Shown in pieces: positions 1-12,236 of a stretch of 64,000 bases of DNA. Below the pieces are notes generated by a model, which had not been told where the DNA came from, did not search any database, and saw nothing but the letters and a program-made list of their open reading frames with translations. Every line of letters starts with the position of its first letter. Within the stretch, counting starts at the first letter, position 1. This DNA is from Armigeres subalbatus. Its lineage: Eukaryota; Arthropoda; Insecta; Diptera; Culicidae. Where the stretch lies: contig NC_085140.1 of the NCBI RefSeq assembly GCF_024139115.2, forward strand, positions 19,553,357 through 19,617,356. Direction: 5' to 3'. Both the position numbers and the translations under genes were made by a program.

Positions 1-298
1 TTATGAATAATGCCCATAATATTCCTAAAAGCTGCAAACTAACGAATCTCGAATCATAGGAGCATGGTTTTACAAAAAATCTATTATCGAAATCTGAGCA
101 AGATATTTTTGACTTGAATGGCCAGTGGAGGCCCTCTTGTAATCCATACTCATGACTTAAGCGATCACTGGATGTCCTTCTAATGTTCCTACGGATTGGT
201 CAACACTTGATACTCATCCTACTAGAACACGATCTTTTGAAAACTGTTTGTTATTCTACTTATTGATCATCTCATGAAGGTTGTTGTGATGCTTTCTG
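1..298. other. No gene seen
   Basis: AT-rich sequence without a credible reading frame or recognisable repeat. Confidence 0.5.
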
Positions 299-455
299 CG
301 GGGGCCCTCTTTCCCGTGCGGTAAGATTCGCGACTACAAAGCAAGATCATGCTGAGGGTGGCGGAGTTCGATTCCTGGTTCGGTCTAGGAAATTTTTAAG
401 TTGGAAATTTTCTCGACTTCCCTGGGCATAAAAGTTTCATCATGTTAGCCTAATA
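299..455 (+). mobile_element. Feilai-like SINE, 5' fragment
   Basis: The segment matches the first half of the SINE at 2013-2300, including the tRNA-like promoter part (GTGCGGTAAGA and GGTTCGATTCC-like boxes) and the following CTCGACTTCCCTGGGCATAA block. It is diverged and stops before the 3' half. It is a truncated old copy. Confidence 0.75.
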
Positions 456-1099
456 ATACAGTATCGACCCGGTTTTGTCACTTCGCGATTTTGTCTACCC
501 TCGATTTTCTCTCGTTTTCGACACGATTTTATCACATTTTCGACCTGATATTGTCACCCTAAAAATTTATGAAAATTTCAGGTGCTCTTTTTATCATAGT
601 TGAACCTTTTTGCTGCCATTATAGACTCCCTGTTAATAAAAATTTAAAATTATAAGATAGGTTTTTTATGATCCATCATCTTGCAAGAAATTTTTGACCA
701 AAAGTAGTCAAAAGATTCAACCAAAGTAATTTTTTATTTTAAGTCAAACTTTCATGAGTCGATGATTTATGACTGAATATCGATTCATGGAAGCAAATTT
801 TGCCATACTTGAAAATATTTTCTGGGTTAATGTGTCCTTTCAAAAAAAAAATTAGTGTCACCATAATTTTTATGAATTGACTATAATTACAGATTTTTTG
901 ATCTTGCGGAGCTTCATTGGTGACTACACACGTTCCTGAGAATAGGTTACAACGATCATAATGACTCAGGATACGAAAATAGGAAAACTATGACAATAGT
1001 TTCATGAATTGACCGATTTTACGGATGATCTGAATGTACTTGAAGACATACAATGGGCAATCCATGCGAATTGGTTACGATCATTTGTTTCTAAAATTA
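456..1099. other. No gene seen; diverged satellite outskirts
   Basis: AT-rich DNA. Towards its right end there are weak matches to the 'gaattgac...tttacgga' unit of the neighbouring satellite. No coding signal is seen. Confidence 0.5.
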
Positions 1100-3560
1100 G
1101 GAAAATGAAAAGGTTTAGAAGAATCGTGTGCTTCATCATCTCTTATATGGCGTGTTTTTCTAAGGTGGGTTTTATGAATTGATCACTTTTACGTGTGATA
1201 CGGATCTTCCGGAGGGCCTTTGGTTGCTACTCACATCCGCGAGAAAAGTTTACGGCAATAATTTCATGTTCAGAGTACGACAAGGAAATTAAAAAAAAAG
1301 GCTCTTCTAGTATGTATTACATCAATTAACCACTTAAACCGATGTTCCGTATCTTCCTCAAGACCTCCGATATTCACTTTGGTAAATAAGAACGGGTCAC
1401 GACATTCCTCCGTGTCTTGCTCAGAGTTCGATAATAGAAAGATTTTTTTACATACTCTTTTCTGGGATGATTTTTTTTAAATTGATAACTTTTGTTTATG
1501 CTCCGAATCTTCTGGAAGACCCCGCTGACTGTTCAAAAATTGACCACTTTATGCAATATTTTATTATTCAGAGTACGACAATGAAGAGCTAGGAAGGAAC
1601 TGTGCTCTTTTATGATGAATTTCATGAATTGACCTCTTTTACGGACCTCTTTTACGGATCTACTGGAGGACCTCCGGTGGCCGCTCAGGTCTATCACACG
1701 GGGTCACTAAAACCATTTGTGTGATTGATTCGCACTCCATACAATCCGCCCAGCCCCTTGTTGGGGGCTATAGTGCGATCCTCTCGTTTAATAAACAACT
1801 TGCACTCGCTTGACTGTGGATATACAACAGTAGAGCACATGTGGATATTGGACAAATCAAGCATCTGAAAGATATTCAATTTGCAAAAAAAGAGCTAACC
1901 GCGGTGGAGGTTGGTACTCAGATTCTGATGGCTTTTACGCAAACGTGACCTTTAAGTGGTCTTGTTGTGTAGGGGTTATCACGCCTATCTAGAGAGTAGG
2001 AGGTTGAGGGTTGAGGGGGCCCTCCTTAGCCGTGCGGTAAGACGCGCGGCTACAAAGCAAGACCATGCTGAGGGTGGCTGGGTTCGATTCCCGGTGCCGG
2101 TCTAGGCAATTTTCGGATTGGAAATTATCTCGACTTCCCTGGGCATAAAAGTATCATCGTGTTGGCCTCATGATATACGAATGCAAAAATGGTAACTTGG
2201 CTTAGAAACCTCGCAGTTAATAACTGTGGAAGTGCTCAATGAACACTAAGCTGCGAGGCGGCTCTGTCCCAGTGTGGGGATGTAAGAATAAGAAGAAGAA
2301 GAGGTTGAGGGTTCGAGTCCCTCCAAGACACGTGGATTCTTTTACGCAAATTTCATATCAATTTGTCCATTTCGAAACATGTGATGTGCATATGCACAGC
2401 CAAGATATTTAACAAAAAAATGGTTTTCGTACGACCGAGTTGCCGAATAATATGCAATTAATCATAATCATTTGTTACTCAGCGTTTGAAAATGAAAAGA
2501 TTCGAAAAAAACGCACTCTTCTATGATAAGTTTGATGAATTGACCACTTTTACAGACGTTCCTGATCTTCTGGGGGAGCTCCGGTAGCCACTCAGATCCA
2601 TCAAAATGAGTCACCACAATAATTTGTTATTCAACTTTCGATAATGAAAAGCTTTGTAAAAAACCGCGCTCTTATATGATAAGTTTCGTAATTGACAATT
2701 TTTACGGACGCTCCGGATCTTCTGAAGGAACTCCGGTGGCCGTTCAGGTCTATCAAAATGGCCAGCGTTCGACAATAAAAAAACGCAATTTTCTAGCATG
2801 AGTTTCATGAATTAACCACTTCTACGGACGTTCCGGATCTTCTGGAGCACCTCCGGTGGCCACCCAGTTCCACCAAAATAGGTCAAAATCCGCGCCCTTC
2901 TATGATAAGTTTTATTAATTGACCACTTTTACGGACGTTCCGGATCTTCTGAAGGACCTTCGGTGGCCACACAGGTCCTTCAGAATGGGTCACCACAATC
3001 ATTTGTTACTCGTAGTTCGATAATGAAAAGCATTGGAAAAAACCGTGCTCTTCTATGATGTGTTTGATAATTGACTTTTACGGACGTTCCGGATCTACTG
3101 GAAGACCTCCGGTGGCCACTTAGATCCATCAAATTAGGTCACCACAATCATTTGTTACTTAAAGATCGATAATGAAAAGCTTTAGAAAAAACCGCGCTCT
3201 TTTATGATAAGTTTCATGAATTGACCATTTTTACGGACGTTCCGGATCTTCCTGAGGACCTCCGGTGGCCACCCAGGTCCACCAAAATAGGTCACCACAA
3301 TCATTTGTTACTCACAGTACTATAAGGAAATGCTTTGGAAAAAACCGCGCTCTTCTATGATAAGTTTTATGAAATGACCATTTTTACGGATGTTCCGGAT
3401 CTTCCGGAGGACCTCCGGTGGCCACACAGGTCCACCAAAAAAGGGCACCACAATCATTTGTTACTCAAATTACGATAATCAAAAGCTTTGTGAAAACTGC
3501 ACTCTTCTAGGATGAGTTCAATGAATTGACCACTTCTACGGATGTTCCGGGTCTTCCGGA
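1100..3560. repeat. ~150-bp satellite-like tandem array
   Basis: About a dozen degenerate units repeat the order: tgaattgaccacttttac, GGACGTTCCGGATCTTC, a GGACCTCCGGTGGCC block, a 'tcaccacaatcatttgttac' block, then a purine-rich 'gaaaagctttggaaaaaac' block and 'gcgctcttctatgataag'. Spacing between successive GTTCCGGATC blocks in the better part (2.8-3.4 kb) is roughly 147-153 bases. Units decay towards both ends and the array is interrupted by a SINE at 2013-2300. The same core occurs in the 11.06-11.76 kb array. Confidence 0.85.
2013..2300 (+). mobile_element. Feilai-like tRNA-related SINE, essentially complete
   Basis: A 288-bp element. It has a tRNA-derived head (A-box region CGTGCGGTAAGACGCG, B box GGTTCGATTCC), a unique body with the GGTAACTTGGCTTAGAAACC block, and a 3' tail of AAGAAGAAG repeats. 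A 13-bp direct repeat, GAGGTTGAGGGTT, flanks it at 2000-2012 and 2301-2313 and is a target-site duplication. I recognise the sequence as the Feilai family of Aedes mosquitoes; the name is from memory. It inserted into the older satellite array. Confidence 0.85.
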
Positions 3561-5054
3561 TGGACACTGGACCGTGAAATAATCAGGAATTGTGTTGATC
3601 CATGGAAATGGACAATGGCTACATTCTATTAGGATTATTGCTACGCAAATTAATGATCATTTCCAAAATCACCCTTCGATAGGCAAGAAATCACGCCAAA
3701 AATTGGCCTAAGAATCTATGTTCCTTCAACATCGATTCCTGGGAACCAGAATGGCCAAAGTGCAAAAATCTGTCGGTAATGACATCCGTGGAATCCATAC
3801 CTTCAATTTGGTTCCAAAAGATTGAGAATCGGTTTGAAAATGAACTTTTGGGAGCGATTTCATTTTGGGGTCATTTTTGACCCGCTAATGCACAATGTGT
3901 AACTTTTTTTTAATGCACTAGGAAGGTTAAATTGATCAGTAAATCAATGAACGATGAAAATTTTACGATTGTTATATCTGCTTGTATGTGGTCCAGGATT
4001 CAATCGAAGTATGTGTTTCGTGTTTTTTAGAATATGTACAGTTTTTTCACTTTATAAGCTAATTCATTGTGGGCTGAAACCCTCTTTAATAAAGACAATC
4101 AATCAATCAACTCATGGATACTATAAATATTACGATATATTATTGCGGCTGCGGGACAATGGGCGGAACTTTAAAGTTTAGAGTTCGTTGTCCTTTACGT
4201 TAATCCCTAAATCTACATGAAACAGTCGCGTTATCTACTGTTAAGAACGGCCAGCATCAAAAACCGACCCCACACAGTATTAAAATGTTACAGCATATAT
4301 GATGTAACAAAAAGGCTCCGTTTGATTCGAATCATTTTTCCATCACTTTTTAAAATTACAGGATGATATATACGTGATTGGAAGGATATACATAATTGAC
4401 CATAGTATCCGGAACCAGGTTTACTGAAATGGCCATATCTCGGATGTTTTTCAACGGATCTTAGCGCAACCGCCTGCATTCAATTTTCAATAAGATCTAG
4501 TTTCTAGGAAACACTGCTTTCCACGGTGTAGTTTCAAACCACACAAAAATACGAGCGGCAGGAAAAATGTGTTTTTGACATGGCCTCCGAAAATCCGGAA
4601 CATCTCCGGTGTCCGGTGGTCAGTATTCGTGACCGTGCATGCTCCTAAATCTTGACTAAATTTGCCGTCGAATGCTTCCGGTTTTGTCCAATTTCATCAA
4701 TTTTTCAAAAAGTTATAAGGATTTGAATTTGGGCCAAATTTTGCCTATCTCAATAATTTTGCCTAACCCCTGTATTTCCATGGCGTATATTTTTCATAAA
4801 TTTTAACTGTGCAGAGTACACAAGGACAAATATAACCTCAATCGAGTTGAGCTGAGTAAATTGATATATTGGCCTTCTGTCATCTATTTTAAGTGGAAAT
4901 GCAACCTTTTCGTTAAACCTTGGTGTATGGGAAAGGTAAAAACTCGAGTATGTCAATGCAACTTCAAGGTTCTTCGTGCTAATGTATTGAACTAATGTAC
5001 GAGGAAAGTATTGATAGCTTATTCATATTTATGGATTGCCTTCAACTAAAAATT
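3561..5054. other. No gene; LINE 3' tail fragment at ~4045-4112
   Basis: Mostly AT-rich. At 4045-4112 there is a short segment ending 'ctctttaataaagac' plus (AATC)n. It has the look of the 3' end of a non-LTR retrotransposon with a tetranucleotide tail, with no coding part left. Around 4570-4620 there is an isolated remnant of the CCGGAACATCTCCGGTG satellite core. Confidence 0.4.
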
Positions 5055-5357
5055 CTATTTTATTATGCCAAATTTATGTTGCCGCCTTTCTCGAATCGCA
5101 CGAACACCGAACAAAATCAATTGCAATCGACATTCCGCTTTGTCTAAGGGCATGTGTTTTTCAGAGCGATTTTCTCGACTGAAATATGGATTTCCTTCCA
5201 TGATTGTTGTTCCAACGTAGTCATTGGCGCGGCGCTGAGTGAACACTTCCGGTCCGTTGCCGATGTACCTATGTGGATTAGGTATACCGCGTCCAAGGTC
5301 GAAACTGACCGGAAGCAGGCAAATTACCCGAAACCGTCCGGGCAGCAATGCACCCAA
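5055..5357 (-). other. Unidentified open reading frame, 100 codons
   Basis: A GC-richer island in AT-rich DNA holds an open frame on the minus strand with a balanced amino-acid composition, including NPHRYIGNGPEVFTQRR and TIMEGNPYFSREN. I do not recognise a domain. An AG preceded by a pyrimidine stretch lies inside the frame, so part of it could be an exon. Equally it may be a transposon remnant or chance. No neighbouring coding pieces were found. Confidence 0.2.
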
Positions 5358-6479
5358 CCCTGGCGAGGCATGTAAATCACGATTTACTCCACCTCGATTG
5401 GGTGGTCAAATGCAAAAGCAGATAATGACACTCGGCTCGGCTCTAGAATGGTTTTATTATTTCACTATCTCGTCACGGTATTTATCGTGGGTAAAACAAA
5501 TTTGTATTTTTTTTCTTTTGTGAGAACATTGAAAACAATTTGGTTGTTTTGATGGCATTTGTGTTCGCGATAACTACGGTGCTCTGCACCATGGAAACAT
5601 ACCTCGCCATTGACCTTGACATTCATCATGTTCTGGTTCTCATACCGAAGGCTATCGTGGCGTGGCACTTTCAACTTGTATACAACAAAGTGCATTTATG
5701 TGGCTAAAGCTTGTCAGCGGAGAAATTTGGTTTAATGGCGGTAGTTTTACGAGCTTGTTATATATGTTATGCTACCTCCAGTCGCACCGATGAAATTGTG
5801 TCATAAAGCAGAATGACGAGCTTCGTGCTTTGCATGTCAACGTGTCATCAAATTTAATTCGTTCTCAAATCAGCAACCGGCTAGCGATGAGCTATAGAGA
5901 ACATCACGCACGACATAAATGTGTGTTCCTAAAACCTACTCAGCGCATCTAGCGAACGATTAATCAATCAAACATTAATTGATCGTCAATTGCAGCCATC
6001 AAACCGTCAACTATGTAGCCATATCATCCCCCGCAGTGGATGATCGCTTCAGTATTAGGGCGGCAACCAGATCAAATTGAGCTGATAGATTTATTACTCA
6101 CTCGAGTCCCGGCCGTAGTGAGCTGGAATTAACCTTCCGCAACTCGCTTCAACTTTCATAACACGAGAACTCGTATGTTGTAAAAAGTACAACAGTCCAA
6201 AAATCCGTTATATTGAAACCAATTAAAATGATATCAACGTGATTTATTCGGGAAAATAATAAGGGGGATAAATACTCTCATGGAGGACATTTTTTAAGAC
6301 TAATGAATCTTATGGTGGTCCTCCGGAAGATCCGGAACCAACGGAACACCGGCGAAAATAATGAATTTTCTCAATAAACGGCGTGGTGACGTTTGCTATA
6401 CCATTTATAAGAATCCAAAGTGAAACAAATGCTTAACCTATCTATGATCTCATGCAGCATTATGAGTCAAGAAAATAAT
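5358..6479. other. No gene seen
   Basis: Intergenic DNA with no supported frame. Around 6310-6350 there is a reverse-orientation remnant of the GGTCCTCCGGAAGATCCGG satellite core. Confidence 0.5.
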
Positions 6480-7560
6480 TGATTTGGAATTCTTCCACTA
6501 TGGCTTCCACTGGTGTATATGAAACTACCAGTTTGGCTCTATATCTCGGGATCTAGGGGATTTCTGAAGTTTCTGTCTTTGACAAAGTTGTTCTGGGATT
6601 GGAAACCAATATGATGAAAAAATGTTTAGTGTAGAAATCATCCGCAAGGCGGCGCTAGTGGATAAGAGACTACCGGTGTGGGCAAATATCTCGGGAGCTG
6701 TGGGAATTAGAAAGCTGCAGTATTCTACGTAGGTGTTTGGGAATTGAAAACCAGTATGTTGTGATACTGTTTAGTTTGAATTTGTCCACCTGGCGGCGCT
6801 TAGTGTATATTAGACTACCAGTTTGGTTAGATATCTCGAGATCTGTGGGATTTAGAAAATTGCTGTCTTCCACAAAGTTGTTCGGGGATTGGTAACGAAT
6901 ATGTTGTAAAACTGTTTACATCTGTATTCGTCCGCTGAGCAGCGCTAGTGCGTATGAGAATATCCGTTTGGTTAGATACCTCGAGATCTGTGGGATTTGG
7001 AAATCTGCTGTCTTCTACAAAGTTGTTTGGGGATTGGAAGCCAATTTGTTGCAAACCGGTTTAGTCTGGAATTCCACTGGACGGTGCTAGCACAGACAAA
7101 CAGACATAACACATGAAACATTTACTCAAATCATAGTTACACAATCACTAACGTCATCTGTTGTTTGCACCAACTTAGGCAAATCACGAATCAAATGGAG
7201 GTTATAAACAAACGTCAAACTCAAGCGAAACCGATTCGCGCGCCACGAGTAATTGTTTGGCCAACTAAATTTTATTCAAATTGACCGGTAAATCAGTGTA
7301 CGATGAAATTTGCTCAATTGTTTGTCTGTGGCGCTAGTGTATATGAGACTATCTTTTTTGTCAAATATCTCGGGATCTGTAGGGTTTAGAAAGCTGATGT
7401 CTTCTATGAAGTTCATTAGGAATTGAAAGTCAATTTGTCGTAAAACTCTTAAGTTTGGAATTCATCCGAGTGTTGTCTTGAACATCTCGGGATTTGTAGG
7501 ATTTAGGGAGATGGTCGGAAATACAGAACCACTACCGTCTGGCAGCGCTAGTGTACATGC
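6480..7560. repeat. ~145-bp degenerate tandem repeat
   Basis: At least five units share 'ggcgctagtgtatatgagac', a TATCTCGGGATCTGTGG-like block, 'ttagaaagctg', 'tgtcttctacaaagttgtt' and 'ggggattgg', with successive 'tgtcttc' blocks about 145 bases apart at 6.57, 6.71, 6.86 and 7.0 kb. Unrelated DNA at 7.1-7.3 kb separates further units at 7.33-7.56 kb. The reading frames on its minus strand are repeats of the satellite and not genes. Confidence 0.75.
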
Positions 7561-8093
7561 GTACAAAAGTTGCATTAAGTGCCGTCCAAACAACGAGCTA
7601 AATCACTTGATATAGCGAATTTAGACATAAGACCTCATATGCATTATGTATACTGAAAACTAGATGTACGAACATTTATATCAAGTTACTCTATAACAAG
7701 TGATAAAGCTTTTAGTCTGGACGACACATTATGAATTATTAGACAAGGTTTTTGAGTGACGTGTTGAAAGAGTTATGCCTTTTGTCTGTGCCGTGTTCAT
7801 GAGATTTCAAGTTTTGAAAGTTATTTCGGAATCTTTATTTTTAATTTACTGCCTTTTAGAAAGCTCGGAAAATAAAAACAATAATGTCATTTCTTTATTC
7901 ACACAGAAATTTACCTCGAATTCAATTGGCTAAGCGCCTGTTTCACCTTCGTCTCGTTTCTCAATCTTCACTAATCTTAGGAAATATGAATTACATTTGA
8001 AATGCTTGATCCATTTTCTCTCAACTCAACCATAATTAATGTATCTAGAATTCACATAATTGAAAATCCTCCATGACTTCATATCAATTTAAG
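7561..8093. other. No gene seen
   Basis: AT-rich flank downstream (minus-strand sense) of the piggyBac pseudogene. No clear terminal inverted repeat or TTAA boundary could be fixed. Confidence 0.4.
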
Positions 8094-8096
8094 GTT

Positions 8097-10010
8097 TTAG
8101 TCGCTTTCGGTATCATCGTCAGAAACTGTACACGTGTTGCACAGTGTTGTTACTACAGCGTGTTGTTTGCATGTAAACTCTCCACATCGATCACATGTAG
8201 CCGATGCAGACGTATTTCTCCCACGTCCACAGCGTGCACATGTTCCGCGTTGTTTCTTAGTGACGACTCTTTCACAGGAACTTTCAGGGTGTTGCGTTTT
8301 ACGAATTTTCGTCAAGAAAGCCTTTACATCAATTGGCAGAGAACGTATCGACGATCTGGTTGCCAGATGAGCATCCGTAAGAGCTAATGCAAGATTGTGA
8401 AGGAACACTCTTCTGTATTTCGGTGAGTTGTCTCCTCTCAGCGATTTATCAATGATTTGTGCATTGATGCCTAACCTCGAGATAATAAAATAGAATAGAG
8501 CTTGCTGACGTTAATCATCTTTCTCTTGCACGCGCACGAAGGGGATAGGATTTGTTTTCATCGGGAAACGCTTCCGAAGCGTTTCCCGATGAAAACAAAT
8601 CCTATTTATTCTGTGCGCGTGCAAGAGAAAGATGATCAAACGTCAGCAAGCTCTATGTCGTAAGTTAACTAAAATGGAAATGGTTATAAAATAAGTATAT
8701 TACCAGATAGATTCAAAATTCCATAGATAGGGGCCAACGATCATCTACGCGTGATTCGTGACACTGAAAACATGGCGCCAAGTTTATCGACGGTGTCCAC
8801 ACCTCCCTCGGTACGATTGCAGTCCATAATTATCTCCGGTTTTCCGCTTTCAACATCTATGATTCCATCATCATGGGTGGTTGATAGCAAGATAACATTT
8901 TGTTTTTCTTTGTTGAATACGATACTAGTGTCATATCTTTTGCGATATGCGAACTGAGCAGTGCCAACTATGGTATTTTTGTTTGGTTGGAAGCTTGGTG
9001 GTATTTCCTTTTGTTTTTCCTCAAAGTTCCTATTAGTGTAATTTTTTGAAACAGCGTCTCAGCCAAAGGAATGCTGGTATACCAGTTATCTGTTGTAAGA
9101 GTGCGCCATGATCCTTCAATAGGGACAGTAAGTCTATCGACAATATCTCGAGGGGTATTGGATTTTGCGAACGGCCCATCTGGTTGTTTGCCAACATAAA
9201 TTTCAAGGTTATTTGTGAAAATGTGTTAGCATCAACCATGGCGAAGAACTTGAGTCCGTATTTAGCCGGTTTGCTAGGTATGTATTGAATCCAAGAGCAA
9301 CGTCCGCGGAAAGAAAGTAGCATCTCATCAATTGTTACATCCTCCGAGCAGGAATACGTATTTTTGATGTTATGGACAAATTTATCAAAAATAGATCTGA
9401 TTGCTGCCAACTTATCCTGCTTCCTACGTTCTATACGAGTGTCTTTATCATCGAACGTCATGGTCGATAAAATGAAAAGAAATCTTCTGTAGCTCATTAC
9501 TGCACGAAGAATCGCCATTCCCGATCCATCCGAAGCCCAGAGTTCTCTCACGTTTACATGGTGTCCTTTTTTGGTTCCAATAAGAAATAGGACACCCAAC
9601 ACTGCCATCAATTCTTCACGAGATGTTTCATGACAATCTCGACGTCTAGTAAAATTTGCTTGCTTACGATTTATTGAAATATTTGTGTAGTAAACAATTT
9701 CGTCAATCATCGAAATTGAGAACTGCGTCAAAAACGGTTGGATACGAGTGATATTTTTCGCTTTTGTTTTTGATGATTTGGCAAGTGGATTCTTCACCCA
9801 TTTCGTAATCCCATCTTTGTCGAGCAGCAACTCTGTACTTACATGGCTTTTTTCATCGTCTTCTGAAGCACTTTGTTCAGAATCAGTATCATGCGCACTA
9901 GCATTGACAACCTCGTCACTCAAGTCGCCATCACTTTCCTCACACGGATCTTTCTCAAACTCGTCTAGTTCCAGAAGCGACCTGCCAATTGCCGCCGATG
10001 TTGAGTACGA
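8097..10010 (-). pseudogene. piggyBac-type transposase, broken
   Basis: Read on the minus strand, this is a near-complete piggyBac transposase. It has an acidic N-terminus (DTDSEQSASEDDEK), the DDE_Tnp_1_7 core, and a C-terminal cysteine-rich finger (CARCGRGRNTSASATCDRCG, then two more Cys). All three catalytic aspartates can be located: VTIDEMLLSFRG, TTDNWYTSIPLA and IIMDCNRTEGGVDTVDK. The first 296-codon open segment (9923-9033) ends after a frameshift near 9200; a second frameshift lies near 9015. A stop and insertion follow SRITRR near 8748, and the last 104 codons (8408-8097) are a separate open segment. The open frame continues upstream of 9923 without a clear ATG. No TIRs were identified. 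Confidence 0.88.
8498..8653. mobile_element. 156-bp palindromic MITE inside the piggyBac pseudogene
   Basis: Two ~75-base arms are near-perfect inverted copies (GAGCTTGCTGACGTT at the left end, its complement at the right) meeting at CGCTTCCGAAGCG. TA dinucleotides flank it (8496-8497 and 8654-8655), as for Tc1/mariner-type targets. It sits between the piggyBac core and its C-terminal finger, so it inserted after that element. Confidence 0.8.
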
Positions 10011-10020
10011 CCTTTTGAAG

Positions 10021-11059
10021 GAAATATTTTATTTCTGTTATACTTTATTGTTTTTTCTGTACTTACATTGTGACAAATAACCGAAGCTAAATTGGTTTCG
10101 AAAATAAAATTGATTTATTTGGCTAGCGGAAGTTTCTCCTGCAGTTTGAATCAATGTTGCGTTTGATGCCACCGGATATACAATGTGATGAATGAAACAC
10201 TTTCAAAATCATTCACTTATACGTAGCTGCGATTATTTATCATATACTAATCTGTCATAGTATTAGTGGAACTAAAGAATCTAACGTTTTCAAGACGATA
10301 TTCTTCCTACGTTGTTTTTTATTGTTCATATGTCCGGTGAAGTGTGTTGATGGTTTGTGTTGGTAGGTTACCAACTCAATTTTTATCCTTATATATTGTG
10401 GACCCCCTTGAAATTTTTTTCATGAATCTCTAAATCAAGTGGGACTCGCATAAATTTTGATATTTCGCCATCTCGTATATTATAAAAAGTATGATAGAGT
10501 TCAACGTGATATGAAAATTATAAAGAAGATAGATTCTAACATGCGGGAGATTATTTAGTAACGATTAATTATAAACTGGTCATCCGAAAAATCCAAATCA
10601 AATGGAACTCAGATTTCGTTACAAAAAAAACATAAAACTGCGCGGCACTTTATATATTGCAAGGAAAGAAATAAGTCCTAGACCCATTTTTGACGCTAGT
10701 GCATAAGTAATAACCACTTTTTTCCATTTACTGGAAGGCTTCTAGATGGTTACCTCATGCATAAAAGTTGTGCATTCAACCGTAGATCAATATTAGGAAT
10801 TATTAACACTACACAAATGTATGGTTTATCACTGAACATTTCGGATTTTACAAATGAACAATAAATGAGTAACCGACGTGTACTCGCTCTCAATTAACTT
10901 TCAGATAGGATTTAACGCATCTACATACGCGTAATTTCTATGAATATTCTGGATTTTAGGGTGGTTTAGGATGGTTATCTGGCCTCATAGATAGGTAACA
11001 GATATAAATTCCATCTCAAGTCATTTCAATAATAATTTAGAAACAAATCGATCTGATCA
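10021..11059. other. No gene seen
   Basis: AT-rich DNA between the piggyBac remnant and the 151-bp array. No coding frame or clear repeat is seen. Confidence 0.45.
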
Positions 11060-11760
11060 AGACCTAACTTTGACAATGGACGAAGTTTATTGGTCGTTCC
11101 GGATTTTCCGGATAGATGAATAATAACTATGAGATGACTCCAAGGACACTGTCAGAAATAATTTAGAAAAAAAACACGATTTTTACGGTCGTTCCGGATT
11201 TTCCGGATGGCCGTCTGCTGGCCAACTACGGTCATAGTTGAATAGGCACTATGAGATGACTCCCAGGATACTGTCAGAGATGATTTAGAAAAAATCGCGA
11301 TGCTCTAAGACGAAAGTTACAAATTGACCATTTTTACGGTCGTTCCGGATTTTCCGGATGGCCGTCTGCTGGCCAACTGCGGTCATAGTTGAATAGGAAT
11401 TGTGAGATGACTCCCAGGATACTGTCAGAGATGATTTAGAAAAAATCGCGATGCTCTAAGACGAAAGTTACAAATTGACCATTTTTACGGTCGTTCCGGA
11501 TTTTCCGGATGGCCGTCTGCTGGCCAACTGCGGTCATAGTTGAATAGGAACTATGAGATGACTCCCAGGATACTGTCAGAGATGATTTAGAAAAAACCAC
11601 GATGCTCTAAGACGAAAGTTACAAATTGACCATTTTTACGGTCGTTCCGGATTTTCCGGATGGCCGTCTGCTGGCCAACTGCGGTCATAGTTGAATAGGA
11701 ACTGTGAGATGACTCTCAGGATACTGTCAGAGATGATTAACAAAAAAAATCGCGCTACTC
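11060..11760. repeat. 151-bp tandem array, four to five units
   Basis: Highly similar units run CGGTCGTTCCGGATTTTCCG, GATGGCCGTCTGCTGGCC, 'actgcggtcatagttgaat', 'gagatgactcccaggatact', 'gatttagaaaaaatcgcgat', 'gctctaagacgaaagttac'. The TCGTTCCGGA block recurs at 11340, 11491 and 11642, giving a period of 151 bases. The first and last units are partial. The centre is much more homogeneous than the 1.1-3.6 kb array, implying younger amplification. Confidence 0.92.
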
Positions 11761-12234
11761 TGAGATGATCTATCAAATAAATCAATGAATAATTCGTTAT
11801 TGGTCACTTTTTCAGAGCACCCTGAGCCTTTAATTCAGTCATATTTACCAGAGCCTTCTATCAAATTACTTCGGATATTTTCTCAATCGATAAAGGACAA
11901 ATTTTGTGAGGAATACATGGTGGTTTCGGGCAAATTGGCCATCTGCCTGAAAAGATATCTCACTTTTACTCAATGTGTTGTACTTTTTACAACAGTGCGA
12001 GTCCCGGAAGGTTAACGTAAGTGGAGCGACCTATCCAATGCCTCACGTACTGCGTATCGTATAGGTACCGATTTAGAACAAAATAGGCACTCCATCTTTT
12101 TGTAAGCAAACGGCACCGTTGTCGTCGCGCAGCAGCCGTCCATTTATCAGATTGCAATCATTTGGGTGCAGGGCTGATTGACTGACACAACAAACCGCCT
12201 CTCGGAGGCGATGAATGCACTTTTTCATGGGCTT
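11761..12234. other. No gene seen
   Basis: An open frame of 76 codons at 11785-12015 has no recognisable features. Nothing else is visible. Confidence 0.45.
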
Positions 12235-12236
12235 TA

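Noticed and set aside
6670..7054. Paralogous small proteins of 67 and 75 codons
   Set aside because: They translate successive units of the ~145-bp tandem repeat.
8073..8387. 104-codon plus-strand frame
   Set aside because: Antisense shadow of the piggyBac zinc-finger segment.
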